Numbered from the stretch's first letter, positions 25,042 through 35,831 are shown. The stretch is DNA of 64,000 nt from Bacteroidota bacterium (GCA_003385605.1 QQUU01000007.1:1-64000); one strand, 5' to 3'. A program made the numbers and translations. The notes: generated by a model from the sequence alone, not told the origin.

Positions 25042-27396
25042 TTACCACTCGATAAGAATGCTATGCCCAGTGATTTTCTTCATGCCGTCCAGGAGGTCTT
25101 CGCCCTGGATTAGTGCATTATCCACATAAATCCGTGCATGATCCTGAACAGGGGTCATAATGCTCCACGGCTCATTTGCTGTTTGGAGAATTTGCAATTG
25201 GTTTTTATTCCCGTTTTCTCCTTTCACAAAGCTTATATCAAGTTCGGTTATATCCTCACCCTCACCGATGACCACGCCCTTTAATTGAGGTCTCGTCCAA
25301 CTCGTTGGGAAATGCGGGTCAATCTCCACGATTTTCTTTTCAGCCATTGGGTAAATGCCAAAGAACTGGCGTACTATCGGATAGCCAAAACTGTAGATGT
25401 TCCAAGCTTGGCACATCATCCCGAAATCTGGACTCACTTCATACATGCTGCCAGGGTGGGCATATCCCCAACTGCGGGACATGCGGTGCAAATAGTCCAA
25501 GGCTTTATCTGGACGTCCATAGTTGTTTTCAGCAACCGCTGCCACCCCCGTAGGTAAGGTCATCACTGCCCCAACATAGGTAAAGGTCTTTTTGCGTTTG
25601 GCAAACCCATCGGTGTCCGTACCTGCACTTTCATCGCGATCAATACCGGTGACAAACATCCCAAACGGATTCGTGTATTGCGCTGCTTTATCCAACGCTT
25701 TCAGGGCATTTTCCTCAGGTGCAAATCCCACTTCCATTGGGGTATTGACGATCCAGTTATGGTGGACGCTGTATGGATTCATCTCACCTGCTGAAACCGC
25801 TGCTGCTTTTCTGGTAGTTTCCAATTCCTCTACGGCCCATGGCTTGTTAAGGCCTTCGGCTCTTTCAATAGCGCCGTCAATAAGCTCCAGAACTTGGGCC
25901 TTGCTTCCTCTGACGTCGGCATAGGCGCCAGCACCTTCTACCCAATAATTTTCATTGATATAAGCGCTTAATTCGGCTGCACTGCGACCTGCCCATGCTG
26001 CGACTTTATCATCGCCTTGAAGCAACGCACTTTCGTAAAGTGCACCCCATGCTTGTACGGTATATGCGGCTACGTCGATCATTTCGCCATTCATGCCGTG
26101 AATCTCCATCATCCCATAGCCGTCAGGAATGCCGTTGCCATCAGCATCTTGATCTTCGAGCCATTGCATGCTTTGAATCATCTGTGGATACATTTCATCG
26201 AAAAATACTTTATCGCCACTCCAGCGATACGTATCGTAACACGCCGTTACAAACTGTGGGGTTTCGTTGAGATTCCCTGGGTTAAATACCGCGCCATTGG
26301 TGGACATTTCATGGATGATTTGACCCGTGCCGTTGGTGCGCTCGGAGGCTTTTGCAAGCAATCGCAGCATGCTTTTGCTGAGGTCGTACCGCCCGACCGC
26401 ATTTAGACCAAGAATACTGAATTCTGAATCGCACCCAAAGAACCAAGGGTAATCTTCAATGCCCGCAGCGAATCCATAACCAAGGGTATCGGCGTCCATT
26501 TCCAGCCAAATCGCGTTGTGTTTTAGCCAGCGGAAAACGGTCTCGAGATCCTCTTCACCCGCGCAGAAAAAACTGCTATTTCCGCTGAGTTCAAAATGCT
26601 TTTGTTCTTTTGAATACCACAGGTCGCTCCAACTTTCAACTGCGGCCAATTCCTCGGTGGCTTCCCCCGCGGTGAGTCCTCCGGCGATGTAGAACTGATG
26701 AGTTTTTGACGGGCTGCTTACTAGGTGTGTGGGTGTTATTGCTCCTTTCGAGGAAGCGCTAATACGTACTTGCCAGCCATTTTTAGAATCGGTGGCGGTC
26801 CATTGGTTGTCCACTATTGCAATGACGTCAGTGCTGTCGATCATGTTTGTGCGCTCACCGAGCCAAGTCGGTCGAAGGTCTACTTTCGGATAGAAGAGAA
26901 GTTGCGCCTTAGGGAAGTCGCTCATATCATATTCGACCACCATGCCTTTGGCAGGGTCGGGAATGAATTGGGTGCGAGTAATGGTTTTGCCTTGGATGTT
27001 GTAGGTGAATATGGAGCCTAGGGCAGTAGTGCTATAGGTGGTAGCGCTGTCCAAGTAAATGGTATCTCCTTTTTGAACCATTGCGGCAGAGAACCCGTCT
27101 AGGAGTTTGATGGGATGTGCCCAAAGACCGCCCATCTCACCTTTGATGTGCCAACCCATATCTGGGAAGGTGCCGTCTTGAAATCCGACGCAATACGCAT
27201 GGTTTCCAGGGGTCATCTGCTTAGAATGTAGGTAGTTTGTGTTGCCTTGGAGGGTTTCCATGGTGCTCATACGTTCGACCAATGGATAGTCCAGCTCTTC
27301 GGTTTGAGGCGTTGTACATGCGGCTAGCACTAGGCTGCAGAGGATGAAGAGCCTAGTATTGTTAATAACTTGTTGATAACTATCTCTAAGTACCAT
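25042..27396 (-). CDS. six-hairpin glycosidase-like lipoprotein
   Basis: This is a 784-residue protein with an N-terminal lipoprotein signal (LFILCSLVLAAC, lipidated Cys27). The first part, to about residue 290, is beta-rich. From about 295 to 690 the pattern fits an (alpha/alpha)6 toroid as in amylo-alpha-1,6-glucosidase and related glycosidase clans: GIEDYPWFFGCDSEFS, TGQIIHEMSTNG, DADGNGIPDGYG, and HHNWIVNTPMEVGFA. Asp and Glu residues in these loops are candidate catalytic acids. A small beta-domain closes the protein. The exact GH family and substrate are uncertain. It should sit on the outer membrane or cell surface. SemiSWEET follows in the same unit. Confidence 0.7.
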   Translation of the reverse strand: MVLRDSYQQVINNTRLFILCSLVLAACTTPQTEELDYPLVERMSTMETLQGNTNYLHSKQMTPGNHAYCVGFQDGTFPDMGWHIKGEMGGLWAHPIKLLDGFSAAMVQKGDTIYLDSATTYSTTALGSIFTYNIQGKTITRTQFIPDPAKGMVVEYDMSDFPKAQLLFYPKVDLRPTWLGERTNMIDSTDVIAIVDNQWTATDSKNGWQVRISASSKGAITPTHLVSSPSKTHQFYIAGGLTAGEATEELAAVESWSDLWYSKEQKHFELSGNSSFFCAGEEDLETVFRWLKHNAIWLEMDADTLGYGFAAGIEDYPWFFGCDSEFSILGLNAVGRYDLSKSMLRLLAKASERTNGTGQIIHEMSTNGAVFNPGNLNETPQFVTACYDTYRWSGDKVFFDEMYPQMIQSMQWLEDQDADGNGIPDGYGMMEIHGMNGEMIDVAAYTVQAWGALYESALLQGDDKVAAWAGRSAAELSAYINENYWVEGAGAYADVRGSKAQVLELIDGAIERAEGLNKPWAVEELETTRKAAAVSAGEMNPYSVHHNWIVNTPMEVGFAPEENALKALDKAAQYTNPFGMFVTGIDRDESAGTDTDGFAKRKKTFTYVGAVMTLPTGVAAVAENNYGRPDKALDYLHRMSRSWGYAHPGSMYEVSPDFGMMCQAWNIYSFGYPIVRQFFGIYPMAEKKIVEIDPHFPTSWTRPQLKGVVIGEGEDITELDISFVKGENGNKNQLQILQTANEPWSIMTPVQDHARIYVDNALIQGEDLLDGMKKITGHSILIEW

Positions 27397-27414
27397 AGTT
27401 TGTGGGTTGCAGAG

Positions 27415-28979
<1,565 letters not shown>

Positions 28980-28991
28980 TCCAACTAGATT

Positions 28992-29282
28992 ATGTACTTA
29001 GAAGTCATCACACCTGAAGCAGTATTGTTCAAAGGCGAGGTAAGCTCAGTAGTGCTTCCTGGTCGCGACGGTCTCTTCCAGATCTTAAAAGATCACGCAC
29101 CAATCATCTCAGCTTTGGGACCTGGTACGGTGAAGATTCGTGTTGCTGACGATACGCAAACGCTAGATACATTGAGCTCTCAGGTTATTCTTGATACTTC
29201 TGACGATAAGCTTTGCACCGTAGAGGTGAAGGGCGGCGTCCTAGAGTGCAAGAACAACAAGATCTCAGTACTCGCTAGTTAA
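28992..29282 (+). CDS. atpC: ATP synthase F1 subunit epsilon (short form)
   Basis: This 96-residue protein covers only the N-terminal beta-sandwich of epsilon (MYLEVITPEAVLFKGEVSSV, GRDGLFQILKDHAPIISALGPG). The C-terminal helical hairpin that inhibits ATP hydrolysis in other bacteria is missing, as is usual for this phylum. It follows atpD by 12 bases and is followed by a terminator. Confidence 0.96.
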   Translation: MYLEVITPEAVLFKGEVSSVVLPGRDGLFQILKDHAPIISALGPGTVKIRVADDTQTLDTLSSQVILDTSDDKLCTVEVKGGVLECKNNKISVLAS

Positions 29283-29305
29283 TTAGGTAGCGAAATAAAT
29301 TTTCT

Positions 29306-29336
29306 AAAAACCCGCGGCGCAGCCGCGGGTTTTTTT
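29306..29336. terminator. terminator after atpDC
   Basis: CCCGCGGC (29311-29318), loop GCA, GCCGCGGG (29322-29329), with A5 before and T7 after. It separates atpC from the co-directional TonB receptor. Confidence 0.93.
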
Positions 29337-29411
29337 GTGCTTTTCATTCCGGATTTTATGTGTGCTTACTCTGAGCCATCGTTATATCTTCGCAGACCAA
29401 CACACAATGAA

Positions 29412-31505
29412 ATGAGAAAGACAATGCTCCTGTGTGCCGTGCTTCTAACGGTATCATTAACTGCACAAGAATTTGGACAGCGCAAGGGTTTCCGAGGAAT
29501 CGTCGCCAAGAAGGATAAGCCGACCTTACTCAACGAGGTCGAGGTAAGTACTTCTGCAGCAGGGGACACCTATGCGACAGCGGCCCGTACGGTGACCGTA
29601 TTGACTGCGAAGGAAATTCAAGAGCTGCCGGTGAACACGATCAATGAGGTGTTGGAATATGTTGCCGGATTAGATGTGCGTCAGCGCGGACCGCTGGATG
29701 TACAATCGGATATAGGTGTGCGTGGAGGAACCTTTGATCAGGCCTTAGTCTTGGTGAATGGTATCCGTATGAACAACATGCAGACCGGCCACCACAATAT
29801 GAATTTACCTATTCCCCTAGCTATGATTGAGCGCATCGAGATTCTTCACGGAGGCGCTTCAAGAGTGCACGGCGTGGGAGCGATGACGGGTGTGATTAAC
29901 ATCGTCTTGAAAAAGGCACAGACGAAATTAAATGGCGGTTACCGCACGGCTGTCGGTGCACACGGCCTTCAACAGCATGCGTTAAACGTTGGGTTGAAAG
30001 TGGGTAAATGGGGGGCCTTGGTGGGCATGCAGCGCGATCAAAGCAGCGGCTATGTGAATAATACAGATTTTGAATCGGACCGATTCACGCTTGCTCTAGA
30101 AAGAGATATTACCTTCTTAGGATTCCAAGGCGGTTTGAGCCTGCTTTATGCAGAGAATCAAAAGGCTTTCGGTGCAGCAGATTATTATACAACGACCTTC
30201 CCGGACCAATTCGAAGCGACTACTACGACGCTGTTTGGGACTTCATTGAAGTTGGCGAAAAACAAGTTGAGCTATGCGCTCGATTTGAATTATGTCGGCG
30301 GGACAGATCGATTTGAATTGTACCGCGAGACACCAGGGCAGGGCGGCTTTGATGCTTCTTATGTGGCGTACCAGTTCGATTTGAATACCACCAGGTTCTA
30401 CCGCCCAGCGACGCAGGATACCGCAGCAGCTTGGTATACCGGGCACAATCATCATAGAACGGGTGCCTACACCATTAATGAGCGTGTGACCTATGAATGG
30501 AATCCACTGCATACCACAACAGCGGGCATTAACCTTCGTTACGACGATATCCGTTCAAATGCCCTTGGTACTATCGGTATAGTAGACCAAACCCCAATCC
30601 CTGGATGGCCGGGCTCATATACGCGATACCAAGATCAACTCAACATCAGCTATTTCTTGGAACACCGTTATACCTCTGGACCGATGCGCGTTACCGCAGG
30701 TGTAATGTTGAATCAGCGCCAATTGGGCGACGAGAATTTTGTAAGTGCTTGGAGCCCTGGGGTTGATGTGGCGTACAAATTAGGAAAGGTCACCACGGCT
30801 TATGCTTCGGCGGACCAAAGTGTGCGCTATCCAACCTATACAGATTTGTATTATGCCCGTGGCAATGCTTTTGGTTCCATCGATCTGCAGCACGAGAGTG
30901 CGCTTAATCTAGAAGCCGGACTTCGTAGAGGAGTAGATAAGAACATTCGCTACAATGCGGCACTGTTCCACCGCCGTTCTGCCAACCTCATTGATTGGGT
31001 GACTTACCCGGGTAACGACACAGCTTATGCGCAAAACATTACCGCCTTGAATCTAACGGGTCTTGAGGTCAACTTCGGCTATTATGCCTCCAAGCGTAAA
31101 GATTTTGTGCGCAGCGTAGTAGGTTCCGTTCTTTTGATGAATGGTTCTTCGCCTGAGGTGGATTACAGCTCTTTGTATGCGCTGGACTACTTGGCGGCCA
31201 AAGCGAACGTTACGGTCAATAACAGATTAGGTAAAGGTCTGTACTTGAAGTGGGCGTTGACTGCTCAAGATAGAGTGGGTACTTATAGAGATGCGAGTAC
31301 TGGTAATGAGGTGGCGTATGCGCCGTTTGTTATCGCTGATGCTAAATTGTACTGGGCACCGATTGCGGGAATCACGCGTCGCCAAATCCCGTTCCAAGCC
31401 TTTGTCAACATCAATAACGCCTTCGGCACTCAATACTACGATCGGGGCAATGTGGCTCAACCTGGACGCTGGATCAGTACCGGTTTCGAATTGCGATTTA
31501 GATAA
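29412..31505 (+). CDS. TonB-dependent receptor without regulatory domain
   Basis: This is a 697-residue protein from ATG 29412, which gives a clean signal peptide (MRKTMLLCAVLLTVSLTAQ); the frame upstream lacks a better start. The plug lies at about residues 45-160 (ELPVNTINEVLEYVAGLDV, SDIGVRGGTFDQALVLVNG, RIEILHGGASRVHGVGAMTG), followed by the barrel ending in ISTGFELRF. The plug resembles BtuB/vitamin-type receptors, but no cobalamin riboswitch or uptake partner is present, so the ligand is unknown. A terminator lies on each side, so it is probably a single-gene transcript. Confidence 0.92.
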   Translation: MRKTMLLCAVLLTVSLTAQEFGQRKGFRGIVAKKDKPTLLNEVEVSTSAAGDTYATAARTVTVLTAKEIQELPVNTINEVLEYVAGLDVRQRGPLDVQSDIGVRGGTFDQALVLVNGIRMNNMQTGHHNMNLPIPLAMIERIEILHGGASRVHGVGAMTGVINIVLKKAQTKLNGGYRTAVGAHGLQQHALNVGLKVGKWGALVGMQRDQSSGYVNNTDFESDRFTLALERDITFLGFQGGLSLLYAENQKAFGAADYYTTTFPDQFEATTTTLFGTSLKLAKNKLSYALDLNYVGGTDRFELYRETPGQGGFDASYVAYQFDLNTTRFYRPATQDTAAAWYTGHNHHRTGAYTINERVTYEWNPLHTTTAGINLRYDDIRSNALGTIGIVDQTPIPGWPGSYTRYQDQLNISYFLEHRYTSGPMRVTAGVMLNQRQLGDENFVSAWSPGVDVAYKLGKVTTAYASADQSVRYPTYTDLYYARGNAFGSIDLQHESALNLEAGLRRGVDKNIRYNAALFHRRSANLIDWVTYPGNDTAYAQNITALNLTGLEVNFGYYASKRKDFVRSVVGSVLLMNGSSPEVDYSSLYALDYLAAKANVTVNNRLGKGLYLKWALTAQDRVGTYRDASTGNEVAYAPFVIADAKLYWAPIAGITRRQIPFQAFVNINNAFGTQYYDRGNVAQPGRWISTGFELRFR

Positions 31506-31523
31506 GTCGAAAATTTTCGAGCA

Positions 31524-31555
31524 TAAAAAAAGCGCCCCATTCGGGCGCTTTTTTT
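31524..31555. terminator. bidirectional terminator
   Basis: AGCGCCC (31531-31537) pairs with GGGCGCT (31543-31549) around a 5-base loop, with A6 before and T7 after. It lies between the TonB receptor and the convergent lipoprotein gene. Confidence 0.92.
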
Positions 31556-31569
31556 AATGAAGAACAGGA

Positions 31570-32289
31570 TCAATCTCGCGGTCGATACTCTAAATAAACG
31601 GTGTCGCCTTGGGCGGTATATCGATCTGGTGTTTTCAAAAAGAAGCCGCCATTAATCTCTTGGTTTTGGGAGTTTAAAATGCTCGTTTGAGCAATCTGAC
31701 CGTAGCCGTATTGAATCCAATGCTGCGTTTGAAAGGACATGACGAGCTCTATAGCTTCAAACCGGTCTCCAATCTCAATTTGGCCTGGAATATTGTAATT
31801 GGTAGCCACTCCACTCGCTACGGGAAACGAGGTGAGGGAGTAAGTTAAATCTGAAAAATCACCATCAGGAAGACTGTCCATTCTAGGCACAGCATATATG
31901 GTATGCTCAAGACTAAAGGTGTCTACATGAATGATATCGGGCGAAAAAATATTATCAAAATTGGCAGAAACGAATTCAAAGCTACCCAGTAGTATTTGAC
32001 CAGTGCTGTCTGAATACACATCTACGCGTTCCCAACAGTCGAAGCAATCCGGAGACTTTTCATCAAAATAAAAATACCCGTTTTCATCCGTTGTCGTGGC
32101 AGCTAATATGTCATAAGAACCGCCTTCGTCTGTGGTGTATTGAATCTCAAGGTAGGCTCCTTGAATGGGTTTTTGTGTCTTTGTACTTTCAACAATGTAG
32201 GCGCCGCCTTCGATGTTTGTAGTGGTAAGCGTACAGGAAGTGATCGCTAAAATTCCCGTTAAAACGGTCAGCTTTTTAAGAGAGATCAT
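31570..32289 (-). CDS. hypothetical lipoprotein with Ig-like/transthyretin-like N-terminal part
   Basis: This is a 239-residue protein with lipoprotein signal LTVLTGILAITSC (lipidated Cys19). Residues about 28-110 read like a carboxypeptidase-regulatory or transthyretin-type beta sandwich (AYIVESTKTQKPIQGAYLEI, TTTDENGYFYFDEKSPDC). Cys85 and Cys88 (CFDC) could form a disulfide. The rest is beta-rich with no motif I recognise. It lies 49 bases downstream of the mazG-like gene in the same direction, so it may be a separate transcript. Confidence 0.75.
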   Translation of the reverse strand: MISLKKLTVLTGILAITSCTLTTTNIEGGAYIVESTKTQKPIQGAYLEIQYTTDEGGSYDILAATTTDENGYFYFDEKSPDCFDCWERVDVYSDSTGQILLGSFEFVSANFDNIFSPDIIHVDTFSLEHTIYAVPRMDSLPDGDFSDLTYSLTSFPVASGVATNYNIPGQIEIGDRFEAIELVMSFQTQHWIQYGYGQIAQTSILNSQNQEINGGFFLKTPDRYTAQGDTVYLEYRPRD

Positions 32290-32338
32290 TGGTTTTTGGT
32301 GTTGGTTAAGTGGTAAGTTATGTTTTTCCTAGCCCTAT

Positions 32339-32698
32339 CTATTTCAACTTCTCATTGTTGTGATGTCGGTCGTGGTCGCGTTCGCGTTTGACGTTCATTT
32401 TTTTGTCGAAAGCAGCTTGTAGGTCTGTGCCGGTTTGGTTTGCCAAACACAGCACTACAAAAAGCACATCGCTCAGTTCTTCGCCAAGATCTTTCGCCTT
32501 GTCACTTTCCTTTTCACTTTGTTCGCCATGACGGCGTGCAATGATGCGTGCTACTTCACCTACTTCTTCCGTGAGTTGTGCCATGTTGGTCAGTTCGTTG
32601 AAGTAACGAACGCCGTGGTTTGCAATCCACTCGTGAACTTCTTCCTGTAGTTTACCGAGCGGCAAATCTGAAGGAACATGGATAGGATCTAGTGCCAT
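32339..32698 (-). CDS. MazG-like nucleotide pyrophosphohydrolase
   Basis: This 119-residue all-alpha protein carries the metal-binding motifs of the MazG/dUTPase superfamily: EEVGEVARII and, about 30 residues on, EELSDVLFVVLCLAN, which together supply the Glu/Asp ligands for Mg. It is a one-domain form. Such enzymes hydrolyse abnormal or excess NTPs to NMP and pyrophosphate. Its ATG overlaps the dtd stop by one base, placing it at the end of the ugd-to-dtd unit. Confidence 0.88.
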   Translation of the reverse strand: MALDPIHVPSDLPLGKLQEEVHEWIANHGVRYFNELTNMAQLTEEVGEVARIIARRHGEQSEKESDKAKDLGEELSDVLFVVLCLANQTGTDLQAAFDKKMNVKRERDHDRHHNNEKLK

Positions 32699-33150
32699 TA
32701 TTCTTTGTTTTTAGAATCGATCCATATGGTAACAGGACCGTCATTTATCAGGTTAACTTTCATATCAGCACCAAACTTTCCACCTTTAACCGGCAGGTTA
32801 CTTTCGTGCCACAATTGCTCCATGAAGTACTCGTACATGGGCTCTGCATGGGAAGGTCGAGCAGCTTTCATGTAGCTCGGGCGGTTTCCTTTTTTGGTCG
32901 AAGCGTGAAGGGTGAACTGTGAGATAACTAAGAATTGGCCACCGGCTTCCATCACGTTTCTATTCATCACTCCCTCGCTATCTGGGAACAATCGCATACG
33001 TGCAATTTTTCCGCAGAGCCAATCCGCATCCTCTTCCGTATCGGCAGGCTCCACCCCTAAAAGAACAAGAAGTCCTTTTTCGATGGCGCCTATTTCTGTG
33101 CCATCCACTACAACACTTGCTTCGCTAACGCGCTGTAGTAGAGCCCTCAT
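32698..33150 (-). CDS. dtd: D-aminoacyl-tRNA deacylase
   Basis: This is a 150-residue protein with both active-site signatures of DTD: SQFTLHASTKKGNRPS (catalytic Thr of the SQFTL motif) and the cross-subunit loop NDGPVTIWIDS, a variant of the Gly-cisPro NxGPVT motif. It removes D-amino acids (and misattached glycine) from tRNA. The start MRALLQRVSEASVVV is the family's usual N-terminus. It is adjacent to the lipoprotein gene upstream without gap. Confidence 0.97.
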   Translation of the reverse strand: MRALLQRVSEASVVVDGTEIGAIEKGLLVLLGVEPADTEEDADWLCGKIARMRLFPDSEGVMNRNVMEAGGQFLVISQFTLHASTKKGNRPSYMKAARPSHAEPMYEYFMEQLWHESNLPVKGGKFGADMKVNLINDGPVTIWIDSKNKE

Positions 33151-33846
33151 TTAGTTGAAGGCTGGGTTTGGGAAGACGATTAACTTATCGCCATGTACGC
33201 GGTACAACTCTTCCATGTTCTCATTGATCGCACGGCCCATACCGGTCAAGCTTGTTGCTTCACCTAGAGACGTGGTTAATATGAGTGCAATTCTGTTGGA
33301 TTCTGCCATCTCAAGCATGGTAATGTTGCGGCCGATCTTGCCATAGTTTGGGGTGCCGTCATAGAGCGAAGGCATCACTACAAGGTTCTTCGTTGCCAAA
33401 TCTTCTACGGTAGGAAGTACCTCCTGCTCTTCGGCCATGAGGATCACTTCAACACCACTTTCTTGGCACAGCCTCAGAAATTCTAGAGCGTCTTGATTGT
33501 AATCGAACCTGCTTACCTCTTGCGCCTCACGGATTCTAAGATCAAGCGGTCGGTCGTTATTGTCGAAGTACCTGTTCATCGTATTCTGATCCAGCAAAAG
33601 GAACGGCACATCAATGAAAACAACTGGCCCTTCTTTGATGCTACCAAGCTTACGTTGAAGCTGATCAGCAGCATACTTGAAGGTTTGTTTATTGATGAAT
33701 TCAAATTCACTAGACTTTCTCCATTCAAGCGCTGGGTTCACCGGCGGTGGGGGTGGAGGAACGTCTGCTACAGCTTTCTTCTGTGTGCCGCATGAGGCCA
33801 GGCCTAATGTGCTAATGGCTAGTAGTGCGATAATGTGTTTCTTCAT
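33151..33846 (-). CDS. HAD-like lipoprotein resembling acid phosphatase e(P4), catalytic residues lost
   Basis: This is a 231-residue protein with lipoprotein signal ending LASC (Cys19) and a Pro-rich spacer (residues 30-35). The order of segments follows class C acid phosphatases: VVFIDVPFLLLDQN (75-88) aligns with the nucleophile loop DxDxTxLDN, DALEFLRLCQESGVEVILMAEE (split DALEFLRLCQESG / VEVILMAEE) with the AxxFLxxxxxxGxxVFYVTNR segment, and LILTTSLGEATS with the GDNLxDF loop. The second Asp of DxD is Pro81, and the Asp pair of GDN is replaced. It is therefore probably not a phosphatase. The alignment is by eye; the family call is moderate. Confidence 0.5.
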   Translation of the reverse strand: MKKHIIALLAISTLGLASCGTQKKAVADVPPPPPPVNPALEWRKSSEFEFINKQTFKYAADQLQRKLGSIKEGPVVFIDVPFLLLDQNTMNRYFDNNDRPLDLRIREAQEVSRFDYNQDALEFLRLCQESGVEVILMAEEQEVLPTVEDLATKNLVVMPSLYDGTPNYGKIGRNITMLEMAESNRIALILTTSLGEATSLTGMGRAINENMEELYRVHGDKLIVFPNPAFN

Positions 33847-34759
33847 CGTAATCGTTTAATTGGTTAAGATAACTCTCGTATCGAGTCGGTGCAATTTTAT
33901 TCTCTTCAAGTGCTTCCTTCACCGCACATTGCGGTTCATTGACGTGCAGACAATTGTGGAATCGGCATTCTTTACTGAGCGCAAATAGTTCAGGAAAGAA
34001 ATGACTAATCTCTTCCTTCTCCATATTGACCATCCCAAACCCTTTGATGCCCGGCGTATCAATAATATCACCGCCAATAGTTAGTGGATGCATCTCCGCA
34101 AAGGTGGTGGTATGCTGTCCCTTTCTGTGGCTATGGCTTACTTCACCCGTTCTCAGGTCCAATTCCGGCTCAATGGCATTCACCAAGGTGCTCTTTCCAA
34201 CACCACTATGTCCGCTGAGCAAGGTGGTCTTTCCTTTTAGAATTTCTTTCAATTCCTCCAGTCCCCTAGCTTCAGTAGCAGAGGTTTTCAAGACTTTATA
34301 GCCGATAGCACTGTACACAGCTTCACGGTACTCGAGCTCCATCAATTCCTCTTCCCCATACACGTCAATCTTATTAAAGACGATTACTGTAGGAATGGAA
34401 TACGCCTCAGCAGTGGCTAAGAACCTGTCCATGAAACCGGTAGAGGTCATGGGCTGTGCAAGGGTCGTCACCAGAAGCGCTTGGTCCATGTTAGACGCAA
34501 TGATGTGCACACGCTTACTGAGGTTGACACTTTTACGAACGATGTAGTTCTTGCGGTCTTCAATGGCTTGAATGATGCCTTGGCGTTCGTCTTTTTCTTC
34601 CAATTCGAATTCAACGAAATCACCTACTGCGATAGGGTTGGTACTCTTAATACCGGCCACACGAAATTTACCCTTGATTCTACAATCAAAGAGTTCGCGG
34701 TTTTCCAAATCTCTGACTTGGTACCAGCTACCCGTACTTTTTAGAACTACGCCTTTCAC
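33812..34759 (-). CDS. rsgA: ribosome small-subunit-dependent GTPase
   Basis: This is a 315-residue circularly permuted GTPase. I choose GTG 34759, because the family begins (M)KGxVxKSTGSWY and the text after it reads KGVVLKSTGSWYQV; a TTG at 34768 is the alternative. Order: OB-fold, then G4 FNKIDV, G1 SGHSGVGKSTL, G3 DTPGIKGFG, then a zinc motif CRFHNCLHVNEPQC. It matures the 30S subunit and releases late assembly factors. Its last 35 bases overlap the HAD-like lipoprotein gene start. Confidence 0.96.
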   Translation of the reverse strand: MKGVVLKSTGSWYQVRDLENRELFDCRIKGKFRVAGIKSTNPIAVGDFVEFELEEKDERQGIIQAIEDRKNYIVRKSVNLSKRVHIIASNMDQALLVTTLAQPMTSTGFMDRFLATAEAYSIPTVIVFNKIDVYGEEELMELEYREAVYSAIGYKVLKTSATEARGLEELKEILKGKTTLLSGHSGVGKSTLVNAIEPELDLRTGEVSHSHRKGQHTTTFAEMHPLTIGGDIIDTPGIKGFGMVNMEKEEISHFFPELFALSKECRFHNCLHVNEPQCAVKEALEENKIAPTRYESYLNQLNDYDEETHYRTTSH

Positions 34760-34777
34760 TGGGCGCAAATTACGGAA

Positions 34778-35827
34778 TTAACGCTTGGCGTACATGTTGT
34801 CGTAATACTCCTGATAAGTCCCTGAGGTTACGTTTTTCAACCACTCGGCATTGCTCAAATACCAATCGATGGTGATGGCCAGCCCTTCTTCAAAAGTCAC
34901 ACTTGGCGCCCAGCCCAACTCCTTGTTGATCTTGGTCGCATCAATCGCATACCTACGGTCGTGACCAGGACGGTCTTTCACATAGGTAATGAGTTTTTCA
35001 CTGCTCCCTTTTTCGCGGCCCAATTTCTCGTCCATCTGCGCGCAAAGCACCTTGATCAGATCGATGTTGGTCCATTCATTAAACCCGCCGATGTTATAGG
35101 TCTCGCCGTTCTCACCTTCGTGGTACACGAGATCAATGGCACGGGCATGATCCACAACGTACAACCAGTCTCTGGTATACTGACCGTCGCCGTATACCGG
35201 CAATGGCTTTTCTTCTACAATGTTATTGATGAAGAGTGGGATGAGTTTCTCTGGGAATTGGTTTTGGCCGTAGTTGTTCGAGCAATTGGTCACCACATAC
35301 GGAATGCCGTAGGTCTCGCCATAGGCACGCACAAAGTGGTCCGAAGATGCTTTTGAGGCGCTATACGGACTGTTTGGATCGTACGGCGTCGTCTCTTCAA
35401 ACAAGCCTTCCTTGCCCAACGTGCCATATACTTCGTCCGTGCTGATGTGGTAGAAGCGCTTGCCCTGGAAATCTTCGTGAATGCGCTTAAAGCTGTTGAG
35501 TAAATTCACCGTACCTAAGATATTGGTGCGCACAAAGGCCAATGGATCCTTGATAGAGCGGTCCACATGACTCTCGGCCGCCAAGTGAATGACCCCTTCC
35601 GGCTGGTATTTGTCGAACAGCGCATCAACGGCTGCAGCATCAACGATATCCACGCGCTCAAACACATAATTTGGGGCACTTTCGATATCGCTCAAGTTCT
35701 CAAGGTTCCCGGCATAGGTCAGCACGTCCACATTGATGATGCGGTACTCGCTGTACTTGTTTACAAACAAGCGAACGACGTGAGAGCCAATAAATCCGGC
35801 ACCGCCGGTGATGATGATGTTCTTCAT
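34778..35827 (-). CDS. rfbB: dTDP-glucose 4,6-dehydratase
   Basis: This is a 349-residue short-chain dehydrogenase from ATG 35827 (MKNIIITGGAGFIGSH); the upstream ATG at 35872 would overlap galE. Features: NAD motif TGGAGFIGSH, HLAAESHVDRSI, the catalytic STDEVYG with the Asp-Glu pair, and YSASKASSDH with the YxxxK pair, then NNYGQNQFPEKLIP. It converts dTDP-glucose to dTDP-4-keto-6-deoxyglucose. The other rhamnose genes (rmlA, C, D) are not here. It lies in a row of UDP/dTDP-sugar genes. Confidence 0.95.
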   Translation of the reverse strand: MKNIIITGGAGFIGSHVVRLFVNKYSEYRIINVDVLTYAGNLENLSDIESAPNYVFERVDIVDAAAVDALFDKYQPEGVIHLAAESHVDRSIKDPLAFVRTNILGTVNLLNSFKRIHEDFQGKRFYHISTDEVYGTLGKEGLFEETTPYDPNSPYSASKASSDHFVRAYGETYGIPYVVTNCSNNYGQNQFPEKLIPLFINNIVEEKPLPVYGDGQYTRDWLYVVDHARAIDLVYHEGENGETYNIGGFNEWTNIDLIKVLCAQMDEKLGREKGSSEKLITYVKDRPGHDRRYAIDATKINKELGWAPSVTFEEGLAITIDWYLSNAEWLKNVTSGTYQEYYDNMYAKR

Positions 35828-35831
35828 ACTA

